Below the pieces are notes generated by a model. It was not told where the DNA came from, ran no database searches, and was given only the letters and a program-made list of their open reading frames with translations. From the NCBI GenBank assembly GCA_964430855.1, contig CAYSHC010000018.1, positions 1 through 58,835 on the forward strand: a stretch of 58,835 nucleotides of DNA, in the 5' to 3' direction. Shown here piece by piece: positions 49,876 to 58,835 of the stretch. The number at the start of each line of letters is the position of its first letter. Position 1 is the stretch's first letter. This stretch comes from JAEZDP01 sp964430855 (GTDB taxonomy: Bacteria > Acidobacteriota > Vicinamibacteria > Vicinamibacterales > Vicinamibacteraceae). The position numbers and the translations under genes are program-made.

Positions 49876-51984
49876 TCAGTCCGCTCCCGGCGGACACTTC
49901 CCCATCGTCCGCGTCTGCGTCCGGGTCGACTGGTTGCCGTCGACCGTGATCGTGTCCGAGTCCCGGTAGAACGTCAGCGTCCGGCCCGTCGTCTCCCGGC
50001 ACTCGTTGGGCAGCTGCTCGAGCACGTTCACCGGCGTTCCTGCCATGACATATCGGCCATCTGCGGGAAAGTATGTCAGCCTGGCGCCGGTCCCCTGCTT
50101 GACCGGCGTCCGGAGGGTGACCGCGTCGAACGCCTCGAGGCGCTCGATCTGCCGCCCGTCGGGCAGCAGGAAGAGCTCGATGCGGGCGGCGCGGAGGTCG
50201 CCGTCCCGGGGGTTGACGAGGCGTGCCTCGCCGGTGAACACGGCCTTCCGCTCGGCTTCCGTGTACACCAGTTCCGCCGCCGTCCCGGTGGTCATCGTCC
50301 GGGTGGCCTTCCTGGTGTCGGGATCCACCTCCTCGAGCTCGAGGACGGTCCGGACGTTCCCCGTGGCGGTCAGGTTGCCGTTCTCCTCGTCGAGGACGAG
50401 CGTCGTGCTCTTGATGGACGTCGCCCCCTGCCACAGCTGCGCGTCACCCGAGTAGGTGGCCGCCGATCCACTGCGGTCGAGCCTGGCCGCCGTCACGTTG
50501 ACCGGCGAGTCGGCCTCGAAGAGGGCCGGACGCCGCCGCTCGCTCCCGCCGCCGCCCTTGATCACCGACCGCACGTCCGTCTCGGCGATCACCGACTCGT
50601 TCTCGCTCACCAGGCTGACGGTGCGCGCCTGGACCGAGCCCTGCGGGTCTTCCACGCGGGCGAAGGCCTGCGTGCCTTCGGCCGACAGGGTGATGTCGCC
50701 CGACGACGTGCGGTAGATCATCCGGGGGGCGGTGGCCGTCCGCGCCCCGTCCTTGACGGTGACGCTCCCTTCGAAGGTGGCCCGCTCGATCTGCTCGAGA
50801 CTCCCGCCGGTGACAAGGTCGAGCCGATCCGACGACACGGTGCGGTCCATGGCGGCCACGCCCCGCGCGGCGGCCCGTGTCTCGCGGAAGACGACCGACT
50901 CGGTGAACGCCGCCCCGGTCAGGCCCCGCCCTGCCGTCCCGGCGCCGTTCAGGTGCCGGCCGGTGATGACGCGCGCCGGCGCCTCGCCCTGGGCGGGCAG
51001 CGTCAGTTCCACGCCCTCGCTTGCGGACAGGCCCGTCAGCGTCGAGCCGTCGGCGTCGAGCAGCATGTCGATGACCTGCCCCGAGAGCCGCCGTCCGCCG
51101 CCCTCGCCCCTGAACTGCACCGCGGCCTGCCCGGCGAGCACCGTCTGGCGCAGGGTCTGGCCGTCTTCCCCGTAGACCAGATTGATATCGGTGGCCGTGA
51201 GGGCCTCGAGCGACTGCGGCGGAGGCAGCTGCACCGCGGAGCCGCCGCGGAGCTCGACGAGCTGGATGATGTCGGCCTCGGGCCGGAGGAAGACCGTGAC
51301 GGTGTCGCCCGAGAGCGTCTGGCCGTCGCGCGTGACCTCGGCGGCGTCCTGGAGGCGGATGTAGCGCTCCGCGCGGGCGAAGCCCGCCGATCCGGCGCGC
51401 ATCGTGGTGGCCCCCTGCCCCTGCTGCGGGTCGGGCGCGACGTCGATGGCCGCACGCTCGAGCAGCCACAGGACGTTCCGCACGTTGTCGTAGGTGGCGC
51501 CCGTGGAGCTGCCCGTCATCCGGTCCTTCTCGAACCGGACGTCGCCCGACACGCGCACGACGCCGTCAGCCGCGTCGTAGGTGGCCTCCGGCCCCGTCAT
51601 CGTGAGGCCGTCGGTGGTCACCAGCCGCAGCGAGCCGCTGAACCGGACGTTGTCGCCGTCACCGGCAACCTCGCCCGTGTCACCCGAGAGGGTGAAGCCC
51701 CGGCGGTCGCCGCGCTCGGGAACCGTCACGACGACGTTCCTGAACGTCGTGCGGCCGTCGGGGTATGACAGCAGCCCCTCGTGCTGGATGTCGAAGTCGC
51801 GCTGGTCGCCGCGGGTCCGGGTGATCAGCCCGCCGCGCGACTCGACGACCGCGTCCGGATCAGTGCGCGGATCGATGCCGCCGGCGGGCGCCGGCCGGCC
51901 CTGGCGCAGCAGGAACGCCAGCCAGACGGCGAACCCCACCGCGAAGGCGGCCAGGCCCCAGCGCAGGACGCTGCGCCAGCGCAT
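49876..51984 (-). CDS. lptC: Fused LptC-LptA lipopolysaccharide transport protein
   Basis: 702 residues, far longer than LptC (about 190) or LptA (about 185) alone. N-terminal membrane helix (VLRWGLAAFAVGFAVWLAFLL), an LptC-like domain, then repeated OstA/LptA-type beta-jellyroll segments (TVFLRPEADIIQLVELRGG; GSVTVKDGARTATAPRMIYRTSSGDITLSAEG; TGTAAELVYTEAERKAVFTGEARL). This would form the whole periplasmic bridge from the inner membrane. Lies between recJ (stop overlaps the start codon, TGATG) and lptB. The OstA assignment is from pattern, not alignment. Confidence 0.85.
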   Translation of the reverse strand: MRWRSVLRWGLAAFAVGFAVWLAFLLRQGRPAPAGGIDPRTDPDAVVESRGGLITRTRGDQRDFDIQHEGLLSYPDGRTTFRNVVVTVPERGDRRGFTLSGDTGEVAGDGDNVRFSGSLRLVTTDGLTMTGPEATYDAADGVVRVSGDVRFEKDRMTGSSTGATYDNVRNVLWLLERAAIDVAPDPQQGQGATTMRAGSAGFARAERYIRLQDAAEVTRDGQTLSGDTVTVFLRPEADIIQLVELRGGSAVQLPPPQSLEALTATDINLVYGEDGQTLRQTVLAGQAAVQFRGEGGGRRLSGQVIDMLLDADGSTLTGLSASEGVELTLPAQGEAPARVITGRHLNGAGTAGRGLTGAAFTESVVFRETRAAARGVAAMDRTVSSDRLDLVTGGSLEQIERATFEGSVTVKDGARTATAPRMIYRTSSGDITLSAEGTQAFARVEDPQGSVQARTVSLVSENESVIAETDVRSVIKGGGGSERRRPALFEADSPVNVTAARLDRSGSAATYSGDAQLWQGATSIKSTTLVLDEENGNLTATGNVRTVLELEEVDPDTRKATRTMTTGTAAELVYTEAERKAVFTGEARLVNPRDGDLRAARIELFLLPDGRQIERLEAFDAVTLRTPVKQGTGARLTYFPADGRYVMAGTPVNVLEQLPNECRETTGRTLTFYRDSDTITVDGNQSTRTQTRTMGKCPPGAD

Positions 51985-53726
51985 CAGGCCGCTCCTTCAT
52001 CGGCGGCGGCGGGGCGTGGCGCCTGCATGTCGGCGACGGTCAGCTCGATGGTCGTCTCGCCCTGGAAGGTCTGGCGCTCGAGCGAGTAGGCCAGGCGCAG
52101 CGCGCGGCGGTGCTGGTCCACAAAGGACGCCCGCTCGGAACTGCGCCACGCCATGGCGCTGAAGATGCGTCCGTCCTGCCGGACGCGGAGCTTCAGGTGG
52201 CGTTCCTTGATTCGGCGCGGGTCGCCGACCACCTCCACGGCGTCCGCGTCGAAGACCGGCTTCGGGTTGGCGGCGCCGAAGGGCGCCAGCATGTCGAGGC
52301 CGTCCACCAGCTGCGGCGTGATGCCGGTCAGCCGCAGCGGCGCGTCGATGCGCAGGCGCGGCATCAGGTCGTCGGGTTCCAGCCGCTCGAGCGCGTGGGC
52401 GGCCAGGCGCATCCGCAGCTCGTTCACGCGCGAGGCCTCGAGCGTCAGGCCGGCGGCGTGTCGATGCCCTCCGTACCGGATCAGGATGTCGGCGCACGAG
52501 TCGAGGGCGCCGAGCATGTCGAACGACGGGATGGACCGGCACGACCCGTAGGCGACGCCGTCCTCGATCGACAGGACGATCGTCGGCTTGTAGAACGTCT
52601 CCACCAGCTTGCTGGCGACGATGCCCACCACGCCACGGTGCCAGCCCTCGCCGGCGACCACCAGGAGGTTGTGGGCGCCGATGGCGGGATCCGACTCGAC
52701 GCTCTTGCGCGCCGCGGCGACGATCTCGGCCTCGTGGGCCTGGCGGCGGGCGTTCTCCTCGTTGAGTTGCTCGGCCAGCCGCCGCACCTCCTCGGCCTGC
52801 GCCTCGTCGGAGGCCAGCAGCAGCCGCGTCGCGATGTCGGGCGAGCTCATGCGGCCCGCGGCGTTGATGCGCGGCGCCAGCACGAACGACACGCCGAAGC
52901 CGTCCACGGTCCTGTTGGCGAGCCCCGCCACCTCCAGCAGTGTCCGCAGGCCGACGGTGTGCGGCCCCTGTGACAGCTTCTCGAGGCCCAGCTTCGCGAT
53001 CACCCGGTTCTCGCCCGTCAGGGGCACGACGTCGGCGACGGTGCCGATGGCGGCCAGCTTGAGGAACGCCGGCAGCCACTTTTCGCGCCCGCGACGGATG
53101 CAGAGGGCCTGCACCAGCTTGAACGCGACCCCGACGCCCGCCAGCATCTTGTCCGGGTACGAGCAGTCGGGACGTTTCGGGTTGATGACGGCCAGGGCGT
53201 CCGGCAGCTCGCAGTCGGGCTCGTGGTGGTCGGTGATGATCAGGTCGACGCCCAGCTCGCGCGCGCGCCGGGCGGCGTCGCCGCTGCGGATGCCGCAATC
53301 CACCGACACCACGACGCGGACGCCCTCTGCCGCGAGCCGCTCGACAGCCGCCGGCTGTAGGCCGTACCCGTCGCGCAGCCTGTCGGGGATGAAGTGCGTG
53401 ACGTCGCCCCCGAACAGCTCCAGCGCGCGGCGGAGGATGACCGTCGAGGTGACGCCGTCGACGTCGTAGTCGCCGTGGATGGCAATCCGCTCGCGCCGCT
53501 CGAGCGCGGCCAGCAGGCGGTCGACGGCCACGCCCAGGCCGGCGAGCCGCCACGGGTCGTGCAGGTGGTCGAGCGACGGCCGCAGAAAGCGGTCGGCGGC
53601 CTCGGGATCGTCGAAGCCGCGCTGGCACAGCAGGCGCGCCACGGCTGGCGCGAGGCGAAGCGCGTCGGCGAGCCGCCGGCAGGCCGCATCGTCGGCCGGC
53701 AGCGGTTCCCAGATCAACGTACGCAT
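51984..53726 (-). CDS. recJ: Single-stranded-DNA-specific exonuclease RecJ
   Basis: 580 residues from the ATG at 53724-53726. 5'-3' exonuclease with DHH motifs: IAIHGDYDVDGVTSTVIL, VVSVDCGIRSGDAA, LIITDHHEPDCELPDALAVINPKRPDC and VAFKLVQAL. The DHHA1 region shows YGGHRHAAGLTLEA. Complete length. Confidence 0.96.
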   Translation of the reverse strand: MRTLIWEPLPADDAACRRLADALRLAPAVARLLCQRGFDDPEAADRFLRPSLDHLHDPWRLAGLGVAVDRLLAALERRERIAIHGDYDVDGVTSTVILRRALELFGGDVTHFIPDRLRDGYGLQPAAVERLAAEGVRVVVSVDCGIRSGDAARRARELGVDLIITDHHEPDCELPDALAVINPKRPDCSYPDKMLAGVGVAFKLVQALCIRRGREKWLPAFLKLAAIGTVADVVPLTGENRVIAKLGLEKLSQGPHTVGLRTLLEVAGLANRTVDGFGVSFVLAPRINAAGRMSSPDIATRLLLASDEAQAEEVRRLAEQLNEENARRQAHEAEIVAAARKSVESDPAIGAHNLLVVAGEGWHRGVVGIVASKLVETFYKPTIVLSIEDGVAYGSCRSIPSFDMLGALDSCADILIRYGGHRHAAGLTLEASRVNELRMRLAAHALERLEPDDLMPRLRIDAPLRLTGITPQLVDGLDMLAPFGAANPKPVFDADAVEVVGDPRRIKERHLKLRVRQDGRIFSAMAWRSSERASFVDQHRRALRLAYSLERQTFQGETTIELTVADMQAPRPAAADEGAA

Positions 53727-53763
53727 GAGGAGTGCGGGTGCTCCCGGCCGGCGGCCGTGCGCC

Positions 53764-54756
53764 TCACGTGGCGCCGTCCGCCGCCACTGCCGGGACGTCG
53801 GTCAGCTCGTGGCCGACGCGGCCGATGTTGCGGAACTTCTCGTACCGGCGGTCGAGGCGCTGCGCCGGGTCCTCGTCCATCAGGCGCTGCAGGACCGGCC
53901 AGAGCGCCGCGTCCACCAGCCTGGCCGCCTCGTCGTGGTCGTGGTGCGCGCCGCCCGTGGGCTCCGGGATGATCTCGTCGATGATCTCGCGTGCCTTCAG
54001 GTCGGCCGCCGTCAGCTTCAGCGCCTCGGCCGCCTCGACCTTCTTGCTCGGGTCGCGCCACAGGATGGCGGCGCAGCCTTCGGGCGGGATCACGCTGTAG
54101 ACGGCATATTCCTGCATCATCACCCAGTCGCCCACGGCAATGCCCAGCGCCCCGCCGCTGCCCCCCTCGCCGGTGACGATGACCACGATCGGCACGTCGA
54201 GGGCGGCCATCTCCCTGAGGTTGACGGCGATGGCCTCGGCGATGCCGCGCTCCTCCGACTCGACGCCCGGGTAGGCCGCCGGCGTGTCCACCAGGCTGAT
54301 GATCGGCCGGCGGAACTTGGCTGCCAGCTGCATGGCCCGCAAGGCCTTCCGGTAGCCTTCGGGGCGCGCGTAGCCGAAGTTCCTGTGGATCTTCTGCTTC
54401 GTGTCGCGCCCCTTCTGGTGCCCGACGACCATCACCGGCACGTCGTGGTAGGCGGCAAAGCCGGTCACGATGGCCGGGTCGTCGGCAAAGCGCCTGTCCC
54501 CATGGATCTCGGTGAACCCCTCGAAGAGGCGCGAGGCGTAGTCGAGCAGGTACGGCCGCTGCGGATGCCGGGCCACCTGCACCCGCTGCCAGGGCGTCAG
54601 CCGCGAGAAGATCTCCCTGCGCAGCTGCACCACCCGCTGCTCGAGCGACGCGCGCTCGGCCTCCCGCTCGGGCGTCTGCGGCTGGGCCTCGAGCGCGGCG
54701 ATCTCCTTCAGCAGGACGGCGATGGGTTCCTCGAAGTCGAGGGTATCCACAGGCAT
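53764..54756 (-). CDS. accA: Acetyl-CoA carboxylase carboxyltransferase subunit alpha
   Basis: 330 residues from the ATG at 54754-54756, 11 nt after dnaE. Landmarks: LTPWQRVQVARHPQRPYLLDYA, VVGHQKGRDTKQKIHRNFG, LVDTPAAYPGVESEERGIAEAIA and VIVTGEGGSGGALGIAVGD. First step of fatty-acid synthesis. The order dnaE-accA is the same as in E. coli. Confidence 0.97.
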   Translation of the reverse strand: MPVDTLDFEEPIAVLLKEIAALEAQPQTPEREAERASLEQRVVQLRREIFSRLTPWQRVQVARHPQRPYLLDYASRLFEGFTEIHGDRRFADDPAIVTGFAAYHDVPVMVVGHQKGRDTKQKIHRNFGYARPEGYRKALRAMQLAAKFRRPIISLVDTPAAYPGVESEERGIAEAIAVNLREMAALDVPIVVIVTGEGGSGGALGIAVGDWVMMQEYAVYSVIPPEGCAAILWRDPSKKVEAAEALKLTAADLKAREIIDEIIPEPTGGAHHDHDEAARLVDAALWPVLQRLMDEDPAQRLDRRYEKFRNIGRVGHELTDVPAVAADGAT

Positions 54757-54767
54757 GACGCTTCAGG

Positions 54768-57700
54768 TTATCGCAGTTTGACCGTCTGCACGCCGCCCAC
54801 CTGCTCGAGCTCGGCGACGAGCTTCTCCGAGGGCCTGACGAGCAGCACGCCCAGTTCCGCCTTGACGCACAGCGGTCGCGGCACGTCGCGTGCCTCGAGC
54901 TCGACGCGCACCCGCCGATCGCCCTTGTGGCGCATCAGGATCTCGGCCAGCGCCTCGAAGGTGTCGCGGCCCGCGGGAGGCGCCGTCATGCGGATGGTCA
55001 CCTCGCGGGCGAGCTTCTCCTGGAGGGCCGACAGCGGCGCAATCTCGGCGGCGAGGATCTTCCCCGACTCGTCGGCGCGCTCGACCTTGCCCTTCACGAG
55101 CACCATCCTGTCGTTCTCGAGCAGGTGCCCGTACGTGCGGTAGGCCTCGGGGAAGGCGACCACCTCGATCGTGCCGGTCAAATCCTCCAGCATGAACGCG
55201 GCCATGCGGTCGCCCTTCTTCGTCTTGACCAGGCGCAGCGCCGTGACGATGCCGCCGACGAGCGCCTCGGCCGCGGGCTCGGTGAGCTCGGCGATGGGCC
55301 GCGCGCCGGCCTCCTTGAGGTCGGACGCGTGCGCCGCGAGCGGGTGGCCGCTCAGGTACAGGCCGAGCGCCTCCTTCTCGTAGGCGAGCAGGGTCGCCTC
55401 GGGCCAGGGCTCGGCGTCGGGCAGTTCCATCGGCACGCCGGCGCCATCGTCCTCGACGAACCCGAACAGCTGCGACTGGCCGCGGTCGCGGTCCTTCTGC
55501 ACGCGGTTGCCCTGCTCGAGCGCCCTGTCGATGCCGGCGGCGAGGCGGGCGCGGCGGGAGGTCACCGAGTGGTCGCCGGGGCAGAGCGAGTCGAGCGCGC
55601 CGGCCTTGGCGAGGCTCTCGAGCACCCGCTTGTTGACCAGCCGCAGGTCCGCGTCCTCGCACAGCGCGCTCAGCGACGGGATCCGGCCGCCGTGCTTCTC
55701 GCGGACGGCCAGGATGGACTGGATGGCGCCCTCGCCGACGTTCTTGATGGCCGTCAGGCCGAAGCGGACACCCTCGGGCTCCACGGTGAAGCGCAGCTGG
55801 CTCAGGTTCACGTCCGGCGGCAGCACCGGGATGCCCATGTCGCGGCACTCGCCGAGGTACTGCGACAGCTTCTCGGTGTTCTGCGCCTCGATGGTGAGCA
55901 GCGCCGTCATGAAGTGCCAGGGGTAGTTGGCCTTCAGGTAGGCGGTCTGGTACGCGAGCAGCGCGTAGGTGGTCGAGTGCGACTTGTTGAAGCCGTAGCC
56001 GGCGAAGTACGCGAGGAGGTCGAAGATTTCACCGGCCTTCTTCTCGCTGAGCCCGTTGGCGACCGCGCCCTTCACGAACCGGTCGCGCTGCGCCGCCATG
56101 ACCGCGGGGTCCTTCTTCCCCATGGCCTTGCGCAGCACGTCGGCCTCGCCCATCGTGAAGCCGCCGATGTCGCGGGCCACGCGCATCACCTGCTCCTGGT
56201 AGGCGATGACGCCGTACGTGTCGCTGAGGATCGGCTCGAGCTGCGGCACGTGGTAGGTGATCGGCTCGCGTCCGTGCCGCCTGTTGATGAAGCTGTCGAC
56301 GACGCCCGCGCCGAGCGGTCCGGGCCGGTAGAGGGCGTTGAGGGCGATGAGGTCGTCGAAGCGCGACGGCTTCGCCTTGCGCAGCACCTCGCGCATCCCC
56401 GAGCTCTCGAACTGGAAGACGCCCGCCGTCTGCCCGTCGGCAAACAGCTGGAACGTCTTCGCGTCGTCCATGGGGATGCTGGCGATGTCGATCCGCTCGC
56501 CGGTCGTCCGCTCGATCTCGGCCAGCGCGTCGTCGATCAGCGTGAGCGTGCTGAGGCCCAGGAAGTCCATCTTGAGGAGGCCCATCCTCTCGATTTCCTT
56601 CATGGCCCACTGCGTGACGATTTCGTCGCGCGCCCCCTTGTAGAGCGGGGCGAACTCGGTGATCGCCTTCGGGGCGATCACGACGCCGGCGGCGTGCACC
56701 GACGCGTGGCGCGTCATGCCCTCGAGGCGCTGGGCGATCTCGAGCAGCTCGCGGATCCGCGGGTCCGCGTCGCGCAGCTGCCGCAGCGCCGGGCTCTCGG
56801 CGAGCGCCTTCTCGAGCGTCATGTCGAGCGCGGGCGGGATCAGCTTGGCGACGCGGTCCACCTCCGCGTAGGTCATGTCGAGCACGCGCCCCACGTCGCG
56901 CACGACGGCCTTGGCCTTCATCGTGCCGAACGTGATGATCTGCGCGACGTTCTCGCGCCCGTACTTGCGCGTCACGTAATCGATCACTTCCCCGCGCCGG
57001 CGCTCGCAGAAGTCGATGTCGATGTCGGGCATCGACACGCGCTCGGGGTTCAGGAAGCGCTCGAAGATGAGGTCGAACTCGATCGGGTCGACGTCGGTGA
57101 TGCGCAGGCACCACGCCACGAGGCTGCCGGCCGCCGAGCCGCGCCCGGGGCCGACCGGGATGCCCTGCTCGCGCGCGTACCGGATGAAGTCCCAGACGAT
57201 GAGGAAGTACCCGGTGTACCCCATCTTCTGGATCATCGCGATCTCGTAGTCGAGCCGCTTCTCGTACTCCTCGATCGTGTGCCGCAGCCGGCCGCGGCTC
57301 ATGAGCTCGCGCAGCCGCGGCAGGCGCGCCGCGAAGCCCTCGCGCGTGACGCGCTCGAAGTGGCCGTCGAGCGTCTCGCCCTCCGGCACGTCGAAGTTCG
57401 GCAGGTGGTACACCCTGTCGTCGAGCGAGACGTTGCACCGCTCGGCGATCCGCACCGTGTTCATCAGCGCGTCGGGGTAGTCGCCGAAGCGCTCCCACAT
57501 CTGCGCGGGCGTCTTCAGGTAGAACTCGTCCGACCCGTACTTCAGCCGGTGGGCGTCGTTGACCGACTTGCCCGTCCCGATGCACAGCAGGATGTCGTGC
57601 GGCTTGTGGTCGCCGTCGCGCAGGTAGTGCACGTCGTTGGTGACCACCATCGGGAGGTCGAGCTCGCGGGCGAGCGCGGGCAGACTGTCGTTGACGATCT

Positions 57701-58250
57701 TCTGCTCCCGCAGGCCCTGGTACTGCATCTCGAGGAAGAAGTTGCCCCTCCCGAGAATCTCGCTGTAGAGGCCGGCCGCCGTCCGCGCCTTGTCGAGGCG
57801 GTCCTTGTAGATGCCCTCGGCCACCTCCCCCTTCAGGCAGCTGCTCAGGCCGATGAGGCCGGCGCTGTGCTGCGCGAGCAGCTCCTTGTCGATGCGCGGC
57901 TTGTAGTAGAAGCCTTCCGTGTAGCCGGCCGAGACGAGCTTGATCAGGTTGTGGTAGCCCTCGTTGGTCTCGGCGAGCAGCACGAGGTGGTTCTGCGTCT
58001 CGCCCGGCACGCCGCTGCGGTCGCGCCGGTCGCCCGGCGCGACGTACACCTCGCAGCCCAGGATCGGCTTCACGCCATGCTTCTTCGCCGTGTCGTAGAA
58101 GCTGACCGACGAGAACATGTTGCCGTGCTCGGTGACCGCCAGCGACGGCATGCCCAGCCGGGCAGCCTCCTTCATCAGCTCGTCGACGCGGCAGGCGCCG
58201 TCGAGCAGCGAGTACTCCGTATGCAGGTGAAGGTGGACGAACTCGCGCAT
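54768..58250 (-). CDS. dnaE: DNA polymerase III alpha subunit
   Basis: Replicative polymerase of 1160 residues from the ATG at 58248-58250. N-terminal PHP domain with HLHLHTEYSLLDG, VTEHGNMFSSV, LGCEVYVAPG and NDVHYLRDGDHKPHD. Many metal ligands seem kept, unlike in E. coli, so it may retain exonuclease activity. Catalytic Asp residues are in MPDIDIDFCERRRGEVIDYV. Followed by the fingers (GYGFNKSHSTTYALLAYQTAYLK), HhH and OB-fold (LVGGIVTALRLVKTKKGDRMAAF). DnaE1 type by length. Confidence 0.97.
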   Translation of the reverse strand: MREFVHLHLHTEYSLLDGACRVDELMKEAARLGMPSLAVTEHGNMFSSVSFYDTAKKHGVKPILGCEVYVAPGDRRDRSGVPGETQNHLVLLAETNEGYHNLIKLVSAGYTEGFYYKPRIDKELLAQHSAGLIGLSSCLKGEVAEGIYKDRLDKARTAAGLYSEILGRGNFFLEMQYQGLREQKIVNDSLPALARELDLPMVVTNDVHYLRDGDHKPHDILLCIGTGKSVNDAHRLKYGSDEFYLKTPAQMWERFGDYPDALMNTVRIAERCNVSLDDRVYHLPNFDVPEGETLDGHFERVTREGFAARLPRLRELMSRGRLRHTIEEYEKRLDYEIAMIQKMGYTGYFLIVWDFIRYAREQGIPVGPGRGSAAGSLVAWCLRITDVDPIEFDLIFERFLNPERVSMPDIDIDFCERRRGEVIDYVTRKYGRENVAQIITFGTMKAKAVVRDVGRVLDMTYAEVDRVAKLIPPALDMTLEKALAESPALRQLRDADPRIRELLEIAQRLEGMTRHASVHAAGVVIAPKAITEFAPLYKGARDEIVTQWAMKEIERMGLLKMDFLGLSTLTLIDDALAEIERTTGERIDIASIPMDDAKTFQLFADGQTAGVFQFESSGMREVLRKAKPSRFDDLIALNALYRPGPLGAGVVDSFINRRHGREPITYHVPQLEPILSDTYGVIAYQEQVMRVARDIGGFTMGEADVLRKAMGKKDPAVMAAQRDRFVKGAVANGLSEKKAGEIFDLLAYFAGYGFNKSHSTTYALLAYQTAYLKANYPWHFMTALLTIEAQNTEKLSQYLGECRDMGIPVLPPDVNLSQLRFTVEPEGVRFGLTAIKNVGEGAIQSILAVREKHGGRIPSLSALCEDADLRLVNKRVLESLAKAGALDSLCPGDHSVTSRRARLAAGIDRALEQGNRVQKDRDRGQSQLFGFVEDDGAGVPMELPDAEPWPEATLLAYEKEALGLYLSGHPLAAHASDLKEAGARPIAELTEPAAEALVGGIVTALRLVKTKKGDRMAAFMLEDLTGTIEVVAFPEAYRTYGHLLENDRMVLVKGKVERADESGKILAAEIAPLSALQEKLAREVTIRMTAPPAGRDTFEALAEILMRHKGDRRVRVELEARDVPRPLCVKAELGVLLVRPSEKLVAELEQVGGVQTVKLR

Positions 58251-58259
58251 CTGCCGGCG

Positions 58260-58265
58260 ATCATA
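58260..58265 (-). promoter_or_regulatory. Candidate -10 hexamer TATGAT for dnaE
   Basis: TATGAT on the reverse strand ends 9 nt before the dnaE ATG. The predicted leader is a few bases and there is no Shine-Dalgarno site. No clear -35 element. Confidence 0.4.
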
Positions 58266-58322
58266 CCGCTTGACAGCGGGCCCTCCCGGCGGGCATGGCG
58301 GGGCGCGCGCCGCCGCGCCGCG

Positions 58323-58688
58323 TCACGCGCGCGGCACCGGCAGCGCCGCCTCGTAGGCCTCCGGCGAGAAGCCGACGATCGTCCGGTCGCCGAGGTCGAG
58401 CACGGGTCGCCGGATCAGCGCGGGGTGCGCGATCATCAACGCCTTCGCGCGTTCGGCGTCGAGGCCCTCGCGCGCGTCGGGCGGGAGGGTGCGGAACGTC
58501 GTGCCGGAACGGTTCAGCAGCCGCTCCCACCCGTGCTCGTCGACCCAGCGCGCGAGGAGCGCAGGGTCGAGGCCGTCCACGCGGTAGTCGTGGAAGCGAT
58601 AGGGGATCTGATGCTCGTCGAGCCAGGTGCGGGCCCTGGCCATCGTGGTGCAGCGGCGGATGCCGTACAGCGTCGCGACTATTCCCAT
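58323..58688 (-). CDS. Spx/ArsC-family (YffB-like) thioredoxin-fold protein
   Basis: 121 residues from the ATG at 58686-58688, which lies inside the last codons of guaA. ArsC-fold start ATLYGIRRCTTMARARTWLDE with one Cys in the active loop (no CXXC), then YRFHDYRVDGLD, and RRPVLDLGDRTIVGFSPEAYEAAL. Resembles YffB, a putative glutathione-dependent reductase. Arsenate reduction is not implied. The gap to dnaE (72 nt) holds a GC-rich stem and a candidate promoter. Confidence 0.85.
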   Translation of the reverse strand: MGIVATLYGIRRCTTMARARTWLDEHQIPYRFHDYRVDGLDPALLARWVDEHGWERLLNRSGTTFRTLPPDAREGLDAERAKALMIAHPALIRRPVLDLGDRTIVGFSPEAYEAALPVPRA

Positions 58689-58835
58689 TCGATCGTGCTC
58701 GGCGGCTTGCTGCTCACGTCGTAGACGACGCGGTTGATGCCGCGCACCTCGTTGATGATGCGGCTCGACACGCGCTTCAGCAGATCGTAGGGCAATGGCG
58801 CCCAGTCGGCCGTCATGAAGTCGGTCGTCTGCACC
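58679..58835 (-). CDS. guaA: GMP synthase, C-terminal end (cut by window)
   Basis: Only the last 51 codons are in the window, ending at the TAG at 58679-58681. They read MTADWAPLPYDLLKRVSSRIINEV, then GINRVVYDVSSKPPSTIEWE, the invariant C-terminus of glutamine-hydrolysing GMP synthase (dimer and XMP-binding region). The 5' part lies beyond base 58835. Confidence 0.93.
   Translation of the reverse strand, partial: VQTTDFMTADWAPLPYDLLKRVSSRIINEVRGINRVVYDVSSKPPSTIEWE

Noticed and set aside
58323..58688. Arsenate reductase arsC
   Set aside because: Only the ArsC/Spx fold is supported; there are no other ars genes and the sequence is closer to YffB.
54927..58724. Forward-strand 1265-codon frame opposite dnaE
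   Set aside because: Long only because GC-rich antisense frames lack stops; the reverse strand encodes a full DnaE.

Overview
The window is a GC-rich, gene-dense bacterial chromosome segment with no rRNA, tRNA, CRISPR array, insertion sequence or prophage that I could recognise. It encodes a diderm cell: Lpt lipopolysaccharide export, Tol-Pal, a BBP2-type porin, and a sigma-54 system. The gene content and style suggest Acidobacteriota, possibly the Vicinamibacteria. Pointers are the Bat-like moxR/DUF58 operon, Tat-exported TldD homologues, an LptF-LptG fusion, and an HprK-based PTS. This placement is inference from gene style and has not been tested by alignment.

Layout. 1-2.6 kb: a sigma-54 activator (cut by the left edge) behind a porin gene; similar GACA-N4-TGTC palindromes lie upstream of each. 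2.8-4.8 kb: an Ig/PKD lipoprotein divergent from a pseudopilin with a Gly/Pro-rich tail. 4.8-10.2 kb: a probable murein-recycling locus (MFS transporter, DigH-like GHL10 hydrolase, BadF-type sugar kinase, NagB, MurQ). 10.3-17.3 kb: a tightly overlapped five-gene operon (MoxR ATPase, DUF58 vWA protein, BatA-like, DUF4175-like, and a final membrane protein). 17.3-22.9 kb: tldD, pmbA, tldD, xerD, with palindromic repeats between the first two. 23.0-28.6 kb: a complete mrpABCDEFG antiporter operon, behind a fused LptF-LptG permease (28.7-31.1 kb). 31.1-31.9 kb: an 828-base gap with an AT-rich island and several palindromes, next to parB. 31.9-37.1 kb: parB, parA, a bifunctional-nuclease-family gene, miaB and recN. 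37.2-42.8 kb, forward: tolQ-tolR-tolA-like-tolB-pal-cpoB and ssb. 42.8-58.8 kb, reverse: ptsI, ptsH, EIIA-Man, rapZ, hprK, hpf, rpoN, lptB, an LptC-LptA fusion, recJ, accA, dnaE, an Spx/ArsC-like gene and the 3' end of guaA.

How the parts connect. The Lpt machine is spread over two loci but reduced to three polypeptides (LptFG, LptB, LptCA). The PTS genes have no sugar-specific EIIB/EIIC here and sit with HprK, RapZ, HPF and RpoN, so they look regulatory. Sigma-54 encoded at 48 kb would be the partner of the activator at the left edge. The sugar-recycling genes would return murein sugars to central metabolism.

The most unusual items are the Tat-exported TldD pair beside a signal-less PmbA, the two Lpt fusions, the ParB-proximal palindromes, and a recurring TANNNT hexamer just upstream of start codons that suggests leaderless or near-leaderless transcripts. 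I found no wholly new multi-gene system that I can defend.
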